From Algibacter pectinivorans (GTDB lineage: Bacteria > Bacteroidota > Bacteroidia > Flavobacteriales > Flavobacteriaceae): a DNA stretch of 64,000 bases. The stretch lies in the NCBI RefSeq assembly GCF_900112595.1, contig NZ_FOMI01000002.1:473879-537878 (forward strand), given 5' to 3'. How positions within the stretch are numbered: the first letter of the stretch is position 1; each line of letters begins with the position of its first letter. The notes beneath the pieces are model-generated. The model worked only from the letters and a program-made list of their open reading frames with translations. It was not told where the DNA came from and did no database searches. This document shows positions 1 to 8,437 of this stretch, in pieces. The translations under genes were made by a program, and so were the position numbers.

Positions 1-179
1 ATGATAGTAAGATAGAGTTGTTTCACGCTGCCTCTGAAACGGTATATGAATTTGAAGGACGCGGATATATACAGTATTTAAAATCTGATAGTAAGAAACA
101 AAACGAAGTTAAAGAAGATAAAATGCGCAAGCATAGAAAAGATAAAGTAGCAAACCCGAGAGAAAATACAAGGGTTTAA
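1..179 (+). CDS. C-terminal end of an unrecognised protein (partial)
   Basis: An open frame runs in from the left edge and stops with TAA at 177-179, giving about 58 residues. The tail is strongly charged, rich in Lys, Arg, Glu and Asp, and ends in NPRENTRV. The visible part also contains YEFEGRGY. I do not recognise the family from this fragment. A strong intrinsic terminator lies 67 bases downstream, which supports this being the true end of a plus-strand transcript. The start lies outside the window, so length and function cannot be judged. Confidence 0.6.
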   Translation, partial: DSKIELFHAASETVYEFEGRGYIQYLKSDSKKQNEVKEDKMRKHRKDKVANPRENTRV

Positions 180-245
180 GAAAAGATAGAATTAGCATTC
201 TTACAGGATGCCTTAATTAAGAATTTTGGTTGGTTATTTAGTTTA

Positions 246-288
246 GAAACCGCTTAAAGCACTCAGCTTTAAGCGGTTTCTTTTTTTT
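246..288 (+). terminator. Intrinsic terminator of the upstream partial gene
   Basis: A perfect 15-bp stem (246-260 with 266-280, starting GAAACCGCTTAAAGC) encloses a 5-base loop and is followed by eight T residues. It sits shortly after the stop codon at 179 and is a textbook rho-independent terminator. Confidence 0.9.
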
Positions 289-475
289 ATTGGTTTGTAA
301 TGTGACTTTTTAGTTTTTAAGGTGTCCTAATTAGGAATTGTTTTAGTTATTGAAAATACAAGGAATTACAATTTTTAGCAATAGTAAAAAAGAAGAAAAA
401 ACACATTCGTGTAAAATTTATTTAGAAAAGAACATGAGCACTTAATTAATAGCTAATTACATTATTATGTTCTAA

Positions 476-510
476 GGCCAACTTGCAAAAGTTGGTCTTT
501 ATTGTTTTTA
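476..510 (+). terminator. Second, orphan terminator-like hairpin
   Basis: The arms at 476-484 and 489-497 (CCAACTT / AAGTTGG core, one G-T pair) form a 9-bp stem with a 4-base loop, followed by a T-rich stretch. The T tract is on the plus strand, yet no plus-strand gene lies between the previous terminator and this one. It may be a backup terminator, the end of a small RNA, or simply the 3' end region of the convergent kinase gene. The rest of 290-518 shows no gene. Confidence 0.5.
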
Positions 511-518
511 TAAGCCAT

Positions 519-3500
519 TTATTTTGAAATCCATTTATTTAAAACTTTAAATAATTCGTCTTTAATAACGGGTTTAGACAGAAAATCGACACAGCCTTTA
601 TTAAAGCATTTTTCTTTTTCTTCTGGCATGGTATAAGCAGTTTGCATAATTACCTTAGCCTTTGGGTTTATTTCTAGAATGGCGCTTAAAGCATCTATAC
701 CATTCATTTCTGGCATTCTAATATCCAGTAAAACAACATCAATCTCTGGAGTAGTTTGGTAGGTGTTTACGGCTTGGGTACCTGTTTTTGCAAATAGTAA
801 ATAGGCACCTGTGTTTTTTAAGACTACTTTAAAAAGCAATTGGATTAAGGCGTCGTCTTCCGCGATTAAAATAGTTTTGTCTTTTAAAAACCTTGTACAT
901 TTTATTGGCAGTTTCGGTTTTTTTGCGTTTTTAAATTGAGTTAGTTTTAAAGGTATACTAAAACTAAATGTAGTGCCCAAATTCAAATTAGAACTAACGT
1001 TAATATTACCTCCCATTAGAGTTATGATACCTTTGCAAATGGCAAGACCTAAGCCCGTGCCTCCATATTTTGCATTGTTTTGGTAATTAATTTGTTTAAA
1101 GCGTTCAAATATTTCAATCTGTTTTTCTTTTTTAATTCCTATACCTTGGTCTTTAACAAAGAATTTTATGTTATCCTCCTCCACTTCAAAACCAAAAGAT
1201 ATTTCGCCCTTATCAGAAAACTTTAAGGCATTATTTAATAAATTTAGAAGCACTTGTTGCAACCTATGACTATCTGTAATAATTACTAAATCTTTATAGG
1301 TATCTGGAATAACCGTTTTAAAAGTAATATCTTTTTTATATTCGTTGGTGTTTAGTTGATTATAGGTGATTTCTAAATTATCGATAAGATTTGGTACGTG
1401 GCACTCTTTATACACCAACTTAATCTCATTGGATTCCATTTTAGCAACATCAATTATATCATCAATTAGATTTAAAAGTTGTTTGGAATTTCCATCTATA
1501 ATCTCAAGATATTTAAGGCGTTCTTTTTTTGTTAAACTATCGTTTTTAAGTAATTCCGAGAAACCTAAAACACTATTCATTGGCGTTCTAATTTCATGAC
1601 TCATATTGGCCAAAAAGTAGTTTTTATGCAGGTTTGCTATTTCGGCTTCTTTTTTAGCTTTTATAAGTTCTTCTTCGTATAGTTTTTGCTGAGTAATATC
1701 TTGTACAGCTCCTTTTAATGCTATAATGGTATTATTTTCGTCCTTTACAGCTTCGCCCATAATACAAAGCCAACCGGGTGTTCCGCCCTGTCTTATAATT
1801 TCTAATTCGAGATTATATGGTATACCTTGGTTTTGGCAGTCGTTTATAGCTTTGGATATTGTTTTCCAGCTAGATTTTGTAAAAAGTTTACTACTCGATT
1901 TTAAATTTGGAGGCGGTAAATTAGGATCGAACCCATAAATTTTATAAAGCTCTCTTGTCCAGCGTACACTGCCGGTTTCTAAATCTAAATACCAACTGCC
2001 TACGTGTGTGATTTCTTGAGCGCGATATAGCTCTTCTTGACTTTTAGCAAGTTCTTCTTTTTTATTTTTAAGTTCGGTAATGTTGGCAAAGGTTGCAGCA
2101 AACTCTCCTTTAACGGGGCAAAATAAATGTACTTGGTAATGCTTGCCATCTTTGGTAGAGTATTCTTTTATATAGTGTTCTTTATTAGATAAGGCTGTTT
2201 CTCCAAAGGTTTTTATCCAAGTGGTTGGGTCGTCTTGTATGTAAGGCGCTATTTTTTTTAGTCTTTTTCCTAAAAATTCATGTCGTTCTAAACCTATTAT
2301 CTTTTCAAAGGTAGGATTGGCATCTAAATATATCCAATCTATAGGTTGGCCCTCGTTATTGGTTATTATTTCGCCGTGTAAAAAGCCTTCGTTTAAATTT
2401 TGAAAGAGGTTTTTATACCTTAGTTCGACTATTTTTAGGTCTTTTTCGGTTTCTTTAAGTTTATTAATATTATTTAATGTAATTACAATGCCATTTATTT
2501 TTTTTGCAGATGTAATAAAAGGACTCGCTCTAAATAAATAGTAGTTATTATTTTTATCGCTTAATTGTTTTTCGATAGTTATAAGTTTCTCTAATACTAA
2601 ACTCGAGTCTTTAATAATTCCTGCCCTGGTATCTTCTAAAAAATTGGATGTAAAGCTTGAAAGTGGTCTGCCATAATCAGACTCGTGTAAATTAAAAATT
2701 TCCTTAAGTGCCGGTGTAAATTTTCTAATGCGTAACTCGGTATCTAGAAACAGGGTGGCAATTTCGGTGTTATCTAATAGGTTTGTTACATCGTTACTTA
2801 AGTTTGTAAGCTCCTTGTTCTTTTCCTGCATTTCAGAATTTACAGTATACAATTCTTCGTTTACAGATTGTAATTCCTCGTTAGTGCTTTGAAGTTCTTC
2901 GTTGGATGCCATGAGTTCTTCGTTAGACGATTGTAGCTCCTCATTGCTAGTTTCTAGTTCTTCAATAGCATTTTGTAATTCTGTTTTTACAGCTTTTAGT
3001 TCGTTTTCTAAATCCTCCAAACGTTGGTTAGATACCTCTTCTACATCTATATTTTTAAGTACTACAGGTGCTTCCTTATCTAAAACTTTATCATTTGTAA
3101 ATTCTATTAAATAACAACCATTAAGCGCATCATCTATATCTGGTTTATGGAATTTTAAATCAAAAGAAAAATTTTGGGTTTTGGTTTTATTTATAACGCC
3201 TTTTATAATAATATCTTGGTTTTCACTTTCTAGTCTGCGAATACCACTTCTTATAAGTCCTGCAATGTCGGTATTTACTATTTTTAATAAATTATTTTGA
3301 AAAAGACCTTCGTTATGGGATAAACGTTTTCCGGCATCGCCTTTAATAAAAAGGATATTAAAACTTTTATCTATAAAAATGGATGCAGGACTAAACTTTT
3401 TACTTAAATACTTATGGAATACTAGTTCTGGGTTTTCTTTAACTCTAAAATTAGGTGATTGAATGTTAGTTGTAGGTGTTTTATATGAAATGGTTGAAAC

Positions 3501-4955
3501 CCGCTCTAAACTGTTGCTCTGCGAAGGATATTGTTTTGTGCTCGAAATATTTTGAAATATTTTCCACTTTACATCGATAGTTTTAAAATGCTTTGATACC
3601 GTTCCTAACGACTCGCTATTACCCAAAAATAAGTAAGCATATTGATTTAAGGCAAACTGAAAATTATGCATCACTTTCTTTTGAATTTTAGTGTCAAAAT
3701 AAATGAGTAAATTTCGGCAGGAAATTAAATCCATTCTTATAAATGGTGGGTCTTTTATTAAGTTATGATTAGAGAAAACTATTTTCTCTCTAAGGGTTTT
3801 AATAATTTGTATTTTATCGCCAATTTTTATAAAATAACGATCTAAGAATTTTTTATCAATTTCATTAGAAATATTAATATTGTACATACCAAGCCCCGCA
3901 AATGTTAAAGCTCTTGGATCTATATCTGTGCCAAATATTTTAAAATTGATATTAAGATTGTTACTTTTAATATAATCGTCCAATAAAATGGCTATCGAGT
4001 AAACTTCTTCACCGGTAGAGCAGCCGGCAATCCAGATACGAACCGTTTCATCTACTTGTTTGGATTCGCATAATTTTGGAATAACCTTGGTTTTTAAACT
4101 ACTAAAGGCTTCGGTGTCTCTAAAAAAGCGGGTAACCCCTATTAGAAAATCTTCTTTAAGCGCTTGTTTTTCTTCTACGTTGCTAGATAAAAAGGTAACA
4201 TAATCGAATAGATGATCAATGTTATTAATGCTCATTCGTTTTTCTAACCTGCGGATAAGCGTGTTTTTTTTATACTCTCTAAAATCGATTCCAGAAAATT
4301 TAAAAACGATAGTTAATATATTATTTATTAAGTTATCGCTAGATGTTGGCGTGTTTAAGTTTTTTATTAATAAGGAATTATTTATAGGTGTTCTGTGTAT
4401 TAATTCGGCAATTTTTTCGGGTGGCGCGATAAAATCTGCTAAATTAGTTGCTATCGCAGAGTTTGGCATACCATCAAATTGCGCAGAGATGGGGTCCTGA
4501 ACGATTATTGTACCTCCTTGTTCCTTAATAGTATGTATGCCTCGTGAGCCATCTGAACCGGTACCAGATAATATAACACCCATTGATTTGGTGTTATATT
4601 CCTCACCTAAAGTATGAAAGAAGATATCTATTGGTAAGTTTAAATTGTTTTTTGGCCCTTTGTCCAGCAAATATAATTGGTTACCCTTAATATGAAGGTT
4701 TTTGTTTCTTTGATTTAAATAAATACAATTTGGCTTTATAACTTGCTTATCTTCTGCCGTGTAAATTGGCATAGACGTGTGCTTGCTAAGTAACTCTGGC
4801 ATTAAACTTTTAAAATCTGGTGAAAGATGTTGTACAATTATAAACGCCATACCTGTATTGCTAGGTACGTGGTCAAAGAGTGTTTGTATAGCATCTAAAC
4901 CTCCGGCTGAAGCGCCAATGCCAACAACGTAAAAATTTGATTTACTAATATGCAT
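519..4955 (-). CDS. CheB-CheR-PAS-histidine kinase-receiver fusion protein
   Basis: A giant signalling protein of about 1,478 residues. The N-terminal CheB methylesterase domain shows GIGASAGG (catalytic Ser), VQHL (His) and GTGSDGS (Asp). A CheR methyltransferase domain follows with AGCSTGEE and GTDIDPRAL. Next come a long coiled coil of EELxSxNEEL repeats and several PAS-like regions. The kinase core has the H-box SHEIRTP (His near residue 1120), the N-box, and GTGLGLA. A C-terminal receiver has acidic EDD, phospho-acceptor Asp in LLDIRMP and Lys in SKP. I chose the ATG at 4955; the longer frame starts with TTG at 4994 and adds a hydrophobic 13-residue stretch. No methyl-accepting receptor or flagellar gene is nearby, so it probably acts in general two-component signalling, not classical chemotaxis. 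A DNA-binding partner is not visible. Confidence 0.9.
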   Translation of the reverse strand: MHISKSNFYVVGIGASAGGLDAIQTLFDHVPSNTGMAFIIVQHLSPDFKSLMPELLSKHTSMPIYTAEDKQVIKPNCIYLNQRNKNLHIKGNQLYLLDKGPKNNLNLPIDIFFHTLGEEYNTKSMGVILSGTGSDGSRGIHTIKEQGGTIIVQDPISAQFDGMPNSAIATNLADFIAPPEKIAELIHRTPINNSLLIKNLNTPTSSDNLINNILTIVFKFSGIDFREYKKNTLIRRLEKRMSINNIDHLFDYVTFLSSNVEEKQALKEDFLIGVTRFFRDTEAFSSLKTKVIPKLCESKQVDETVRIWIAGCSTGEEVYSIAILLDDYIKSNNLNINFKIFGTDIDPRALTFAGLGMYNINISNEIDKKFLDRYFIKIGDKIQIIKTLREKIVFSNHNLIKDPPFIRMDLISCRNLLIYFDTKIQKKVMHNFQFALNQYAYLFLGNSESLGTVSKHFKTIDVKWKIFQNISSTKQYPSQSNSLERVSTISYKTPTTNIQSPNFRVKENPELVFHKYLSKKFSPASIFIDKSFNILFIKGDAGKRLSHNEGLFQNNLLKIVNTDIAGLIRSGIRRLESENQDIIIKGVINKTKTQNFSFDLKFHKPDIDDALNGCYLIEFTNDKVLDKEAPVVLKNIDVEEVSNQRLEDLENELKAVKTELQNAIEELETSNEELQSSNEELMASNEELQSTNEELQSVNEELYTVNSEMQEKNKELTNLSNDVTNLLDNTEIATLFLDTELRIRKFTPALKEIFNLHESDYGRPLSSFTSNFLEDTRAGIIKDSSLVLEKLITIEKQLSDKNNNYYLFRASPFITSAKKINGIVITLNNINKLKETEKDLKIVELRYKNLFQNLNEGFLHGEIITNNEGQPIDWIYLDANPTFEKIIGLERHEFLGKRLKKIAPYIQDDPTTWIKTFGETALSNKEHYIKEYSTKDGKHYQVHLFCPVKGEFAATFANITELKNKKEELAKSQEELYRAQEITHVGSWYLDLETGSVRWTRELYKIYGFDPNLPPPNLKSSSKLFTKSSWKTISKAINDCQNQGIPYNLELEIIRQGGTPGWLCIMGEAVKDENNTIIALKGAVQDITQQKLYEEELIKAKKEAEIANLHKNYFLANMSHEIRTPMNSVLGFSELLKNDSLTKKERLKYLEIIDGNSKQLLNLIDDIIDVAKMESNEIKLVYKECHVPNLIDNLEITYNQLNTNEYKKDITFKTVIPDTYKDLVIITDSHRLQQVLLNLLNNALKFSDKGEISFGFEVEEDNIKFFVKDQGIGIKKEKQIEIFERFKQINYQNNAKYGGTGLGLAICKGIITLMGGNINVSSNLNLGTTFSFSIPLKLTQFKNAKKPKLPIKCTRFLKDKTILIAEDDALIQLLFKVVLKNTGAYLLFAKTGTQAVNTYQTTPEIDVVLLDIRMPEMNGIDALSAILEINPKAKVIMQTAYTMPEEKEKCFNKGCVDFLSKPVIKDELFKVLNKWISK

Positions 4956-5033
4956 TAGAAAGTTTATAAATGCTAAAGTAAAAAACAACCTCAATAAAAC
5001 CTACTTTTTTTGTAGAAATTTCTTTCGAAAATA

Positions 5034-5612
5034 TTACCTGTAAAAATTCATCTCGTCCAAATACTCCCAAACATTTTTCGGTAACATAGGTTTGATGTTT
5101 TTACCGTCTTTTATAGCTTTACGAATAAATGTTGAAGAGAGCTGCATAATAGGGGCATCGATAGGATGTATTTTTTTATGCCCATTAAACTGGTTGTTTA
5201 CCGTAGTGTTTGATATTCGAGGGTAAACATAAATGTGATGATTTTCTAGAATAACTTCATAGTTTTTCCACTTATGAAAACTATTTAGGTTGTCTTCGCC
5301 CATAATTAAAGAAAAATTGTGATCTGGATATTTTTCTTGTAAATGAGCAAGCGTGTTTACGGTGTAGTTTGGTTGCGGTAAGTTAAACTCAATATCACTG
5401 GCTTTTAACTTATCGTAATCCTTAGTAGCTTCATAAACCATTTCTAAACGCTGGTAATTATCAAGTAAACTACTTTTCTTTTTAAACGGATTATGTGGAG
5501 TAATTACAAACCAAACCTGGTCTAAATCGCTATATTCTGCCATGTGGTTTGCAATAACCAAATGCCCTATATGAATAGGGTTAAAAGAGCCAAAATATAA
5601 ACCAATTTTCAT
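5034..5612 (-). CDS. nadD: Nicotinate-nucleotide adenylyltransferase
   Basis: NadD (192 residues) joins ATP and nicotinate mononucleotide to make deamido-NAD in cytosolic NAD synthesis. The N-terminal nucleotidyltransferase motif GSFNPIHIGHL supplies the HxGH catalytic histidines, and the C-terminal SSTFIRKAI matches the ISSTxIR motif of the family. Length is normal. It lies 9 bases after gmk on the same strand and is the last gene of a yicC-gmk-nadD operon, an arrangement common in Bacteroidota. Confidence 0.95.
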   Translation of the reverse strand: MKIGLYFGSFNPIHIGHLVIANHMAEYSDLDQVWFVITPHNPFKKKSSLLDNYQRLEMVYEATKDYDKLKASDIEFNLPQPNYTVNTLAHLQEKYPDHNFSLIMGEDNLNSFHKWKNYEVILENHHIYVYPRISNTTVNNQFNGHKKIHPIDAPIMQLSSTFIRKAIKDGKNIKPMLPKNVWEYLDEMNFYR

Positions 5613-5621
5613 TTTATTGTA

Positions 5622-6212
5622 CTAGGAGTTTAAGAAGTCTGCTACTTGTTTTTCAGCTTCAAGTAGTGCTTTTTCTAGATCGTCATTAATAATTATAGTA
5701 TCAAATAACGGAGCGGTGGCTAATTCGGCCGATGCTTTTGCAACACGCATATTTATTTTATCGGCACTTTCGGTTTTACGCTTTTTTAAACGTATTTTCA
5801 GTTCGTCTATGCTTGGTGGCTTAACAAAAATAGCAAGCGTTTGTTCTGGAAATTTTCTTTTAATTCGTAATCCTCCAGAAACATCAATATCAAAAATAAC
5901 ATTTTTACCAAGTGCCCAAATACGTTCAACTTCGGTTTTTAAAGTGCCATAAAAGTTATCGCGATACACTTCTTCCCATTCTAAAAAGTTATCCTCTTTA
6001 ATATTGTTTTTAAATTCTTTGGCCGATAGAAAATAATAATCTTTACCATGCTCTTCCGTACCTCTTTTTTCTCTTGAGGTTGCCGATATTGAAAACTCTA
6101 AATTTAAATTTTCTTTGCCTAATAAATGCCTAACAATGGTAGTTTTACCAGAGCCTGAAGGCGCCGAAAACACGATGAGTTTGCCTTGTTTTTTTGTTTC
6201 TTTTTCTGCCAC
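5622..6212 (-). CDS. gmk: Guanylate kinase
   Basis: Guanylate kinase (196 residues) phosphorylates GMP to GDP with ATP in purine nucleotide metabolism. The P-loop is SAPSGSGKTT near residues 15-24. The GMP-binding region SATSREKRGTEEHGKDYYF follows, with the Arg and Tyr residues typical of the family. It sits between yicC (58 bases upstream) and nadD (9 bases downstream), on one strand and probably on one mRNA. Confidence 0.96.
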   Translation of the reverse strand: MAEKETKKQGKLIVFSAPSGSGKTTIVRHLLGKENLNLEFSISATSREKRGTEEHGKDYYFLSAKEFKNNIKEDNFLEWEEVYRDNFYGTLKTEVERIWALGKNVIFDIDVSGGLRIKRKFPEQTLAIFVKPPSIDELKIRLKKRKTESADKINMRVAKASAELATAPLFDTIIINDDLEKALLEAEKQVADFLNS

Positions 6213-6270
6213 TTGTACGCTAATATTTTACAAATTACTGCCGACTAAAGACTGACTGCTGCCAGCTTTT

Positions 6271-7128
6271 TTAAAGTACGTTCAATAACTGTTCCTTAAT
6301 TTTTTCTAATTCGTCTTTCATTTGCACCACCAGTTGTTGCATTGGTGCATAGTTACTTTTAGAGCCAATAGTGTTTATTTCTCTACCCATTTCTTGGCTT
6401 ATAAAACCTAGTTTTTTTCCGTTAGAATCTTTAGTATTAATAGACTCCGTAAAGTAATTTAAGTGGTTTTTTAAGCGTACTTTTTCTTCTGTAATATCAA
6501 ATTTTTCAATGTAATATACCAGTTCTTGCTCAAACCTGTTTTCGTCGTATTTTTCTTTTAATTCTTGAACACCTTTAAGTAAACGCTCACGAACACCTTC
6601 AACACGCTCGGGGTCCATAGTTATTATTTGCTCAAGTATATTTCCTATTGAAACCACACGATTGTTAAAGTCTTGCTCTAATACTTTGCCCTCATTTAAT
6701 CTGTGTTGGTTTAAGGCGTCTATAGCTTTATGAATTTCAACTTCAATACTTTTCCACTCATTTTCATCTATTTCTTCACGTACAGTATTTAAAGCATCAG
6801 GAAAACGAACAGCCATTTTAAGTAATTCCAAGTCGTTTCCATCAACAACTTGTTTTAGTTGCTTCATATATTGTTTAACAACAGGCGTGTTTATTTGGGT
6901 CGATGTGTCTTCGGCAGTAGCTTCAACATAAATAGAGAAATCAACCTTTCCGCGTTCTAGTTTATCGGCAAGAATTTTTCTAATAGATAATTCTTTTTCT
7001 CTATATATAGAGGGCATTCTAGCATTTAAATCTAAATTTTTACTATTTAATGATTTAAGCTCTATAGTTATCTTTTTTGTTGGCAATTGCAAAACAGATT
7101 TACCATAACCTGTCATTGAATATATCAT
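6271..7128 (-). CDS. yicC: YicC-family endoribonuclease-like protein
   Basis: A 285-residue protein that opens with MIYSMTGYGKS, the hallmark start of the YicC family, and ends with the family C-terminal block (DUF1732), recognisable from GFISQEMGREINTIGSK. YicC homologues have been reported to act as endoribonucleases in other bacteria; the role in Bacteroidota is less clear. It leads the yicC-gmk-nadD operon, and a good TAnnTTTG promoter element lies 23-30 bases upstream of its start. Confidence 0.93.
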   Translation of the reverse strand: MIYSMTGYGKSVLQLPTKKITIELKSLNSKNLDLNARMPSIYREKELSIRKILADKLERGKVDFSIYVEATAEDTSTQINTPVVKQYMKQLKQVVDGNDLELLKMAVRFPDALNTVREEIDENEWKSIEVEIHKAIDALNQHRLNEGKVLEQDFNNRVVSIGNILEQIITMDPERVEGVRERLLKGVQELKEKYDENRFEQELVYYIEKFDITEEKVRLKNHLNYFTESINTKDSNGKKLGFISQEMGREINTIGSKSNYAPMQQLVVQMKDELEKIKEQLLNVL

Positions 7129-7150
7129 AAATGCTCGTATTTAAGTTGTG

Positions 7151-7158
7151 CAAAGGTA
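7151..7158 (-). promoter_or_regulatory. Promoter -7 element for yicC-gmk-nadD
   Basis: The minus strand reads TACCTTTG, an exact match to the Bacteroidota -7 consensus TAnnTTTG. It predicts a transcript start about 7 bases before the yicC region and a short leader to the ATG at 7128. No clear -33 TTG was found at the usual distance. Confidence 0.5.
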
Positions 7159-7280
7159 ATTAAAACTAAAAGACTGAAAAGGTAATTACTTAATGTTAAA
7201 AAAAATAGTTTAAATGTATTATTTTGGGTTATAAGCCATTAAATAAATACATTTACCAATATAAATTGACAATTATAATA

Positions 7281-8402
7281 ATGAGTAAAAATTCTGGTTT
7301 AGCTGTATTTGTGGTTTGCTTACTAGTTTTGTTTTCGTGCAAAAACAAGCAAACTGAAAGGGAAATTGATGTTGTTGAGTCAACCAAAGATGTTAACAAC
7401 CAAATACCTAACGAGGTAAAAGAAAAGTTAATGTCTAATCCGCCAAATGGTATGGTTTGGATTCCTGGAGGTTCCTTTTTACAGGGCGCTGTAGATCAAG
7501 ATGAAATGGCTATGAGTCATGAAAAACCGCAACACGCCGTATCGGTAGATGGGTTTTTTATGGATATTACAGAAGTTACCAATGCCGAATTTACCAAATT
7601 TGTTAACGAAACCAATTATATAACAGTAGCTGAACGTGAGATTGATTGGGAAGAGATGAAAAAACAACTACCGGAGGGCACACCAAAACCACATGATAGT
7701 ATTTTACAACCTGGCTCGTTAATGTTTAAAAAAACAAAAACATCGGTTCCTAATTTGTATGATTTCTCACAATGGTGGCGCTGGGTAATTGGTGTAAATT
7801 GGAAACACCCTAGTGGTCCAGAAAGCTCTATTGAAGGTAAAGAAAACCACCCAGTAGTTCATATTAGTTTTGAAGATGCGCAAGCGTATTGCAAATGGGC
7901 AGGCAGACGCTTACCTACCGAGGCCGAATGGGAATACGCTGCAAGAGGCAAAAAAACAAGTGCTATTTATTTTTGGGGCGATGATAGGTCTGCGCTTTCA
8001 AAAATGGTAAATAGTTGGGAAGGCGAGTTTCCAGTAAATAACACCTTGCAAGATGGTTTTGAAAGAACGGCACCAGTAAAAAGTTATCCCCCAAACGATT
8101 TTGGATTATACGATATGGCAGGAAATGTTTGGGAGTTTACTACCGATTGGTATAACATTAATTACTACCAAGAGCTAAAATCTAGCAATAAAGATATTTT
8201 TAATCCGCAAGGCGCCGATAAGGCATATAACCCAAATATGCCGTACACACCAGAGAAAGTAATAAAAGGCGGTTCGTTTTTATGTAGCGATTCCTATTGT
8301 GCAAGTTACCGTGTATCTGCTAGAATGGGCACGAGTTTAGACTCGTCTGCAGAACACGTAGGGTTTAGAACGGTTGCAACTCCAGAGATGTTGGTTAAAT
8401 AA
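7281..8402 (+). CDS. Lipoprotein formylglycine-generating enzyme (sulfatase-activating)
   Basis: About 373 residues from the ATG at 7281; an in-frame upstream start at 7224 would add 19 residues ahead of the signal peptide. The protein starts with a lipoprotein signal (VLFSC lipobox) and carries a SUMF1-type domain from GMVWIPGGSF onward. It closely follows bona fide FGE sequences, including SQWWRW, HPVVHISFEDA and RLPTEAEWEYAARG. The two active-site cysteines are present in GGSFLCSDSYC (C-x4-C), followed by DSSA and GFR. This separates it from cysteine-less gliding or structural SUMF1 lipoproteins such as GldJ/GldK. FGE oxidises a cysteine of sulfatases to formylglycine using oxygen and copper. 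The lipid anchor places it outside the inner membrane. No sulfatase gene is in the window, so its clients must be elsewhere. It is divergent from yicC and convergent with the GH3 gene. Confidence 0.88.
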   Translation: MSKNSGLAVFVVCLLVLFSCKNKQTEREIDVVESTKDVNNQIPNEVKEKLMSNPPNGMVWIPGGSFLQGAVDQDEMAMSHEKPQHAVSVDGFFMDITEVTNAEFTKFVNETNYITVAEREIDWEEMKKQLPEGTPKPHDSILQPGSLMFKKTKTSVPNLYDFSQWWRWVIGVNWKHPSGPESSIEGKENHPVVHISFEDAQAYCKWAGRRLPTEAEWEYAARGKKTSAIYFWGDDRSALSKMVNSWEGEFPVNNTLQDGFERTAPVKSYPPNDFGLYDMAGNVWEFTTDWYNINYYQELKSSNKDIFNPQGADKAYNPNMPYTPEKVIKGGSFLCSDSYCASYRVSARMGTSLDSSAEHVGFRTVATPEMLVK

Positions 8403-8437
8403 AATTTAGTTATCCCTTTTTGTGAATACATATCGAA

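Noticed and set aside
7281..8402. Interpretation as a gliding-motility GldJ/GldK lipoprotein
   Set aside because: Those SUMF1 lipoproteins are expected to lack the FGE cysteine pair, while this protein keeps both cysteines and the long FGE-specific blocks.
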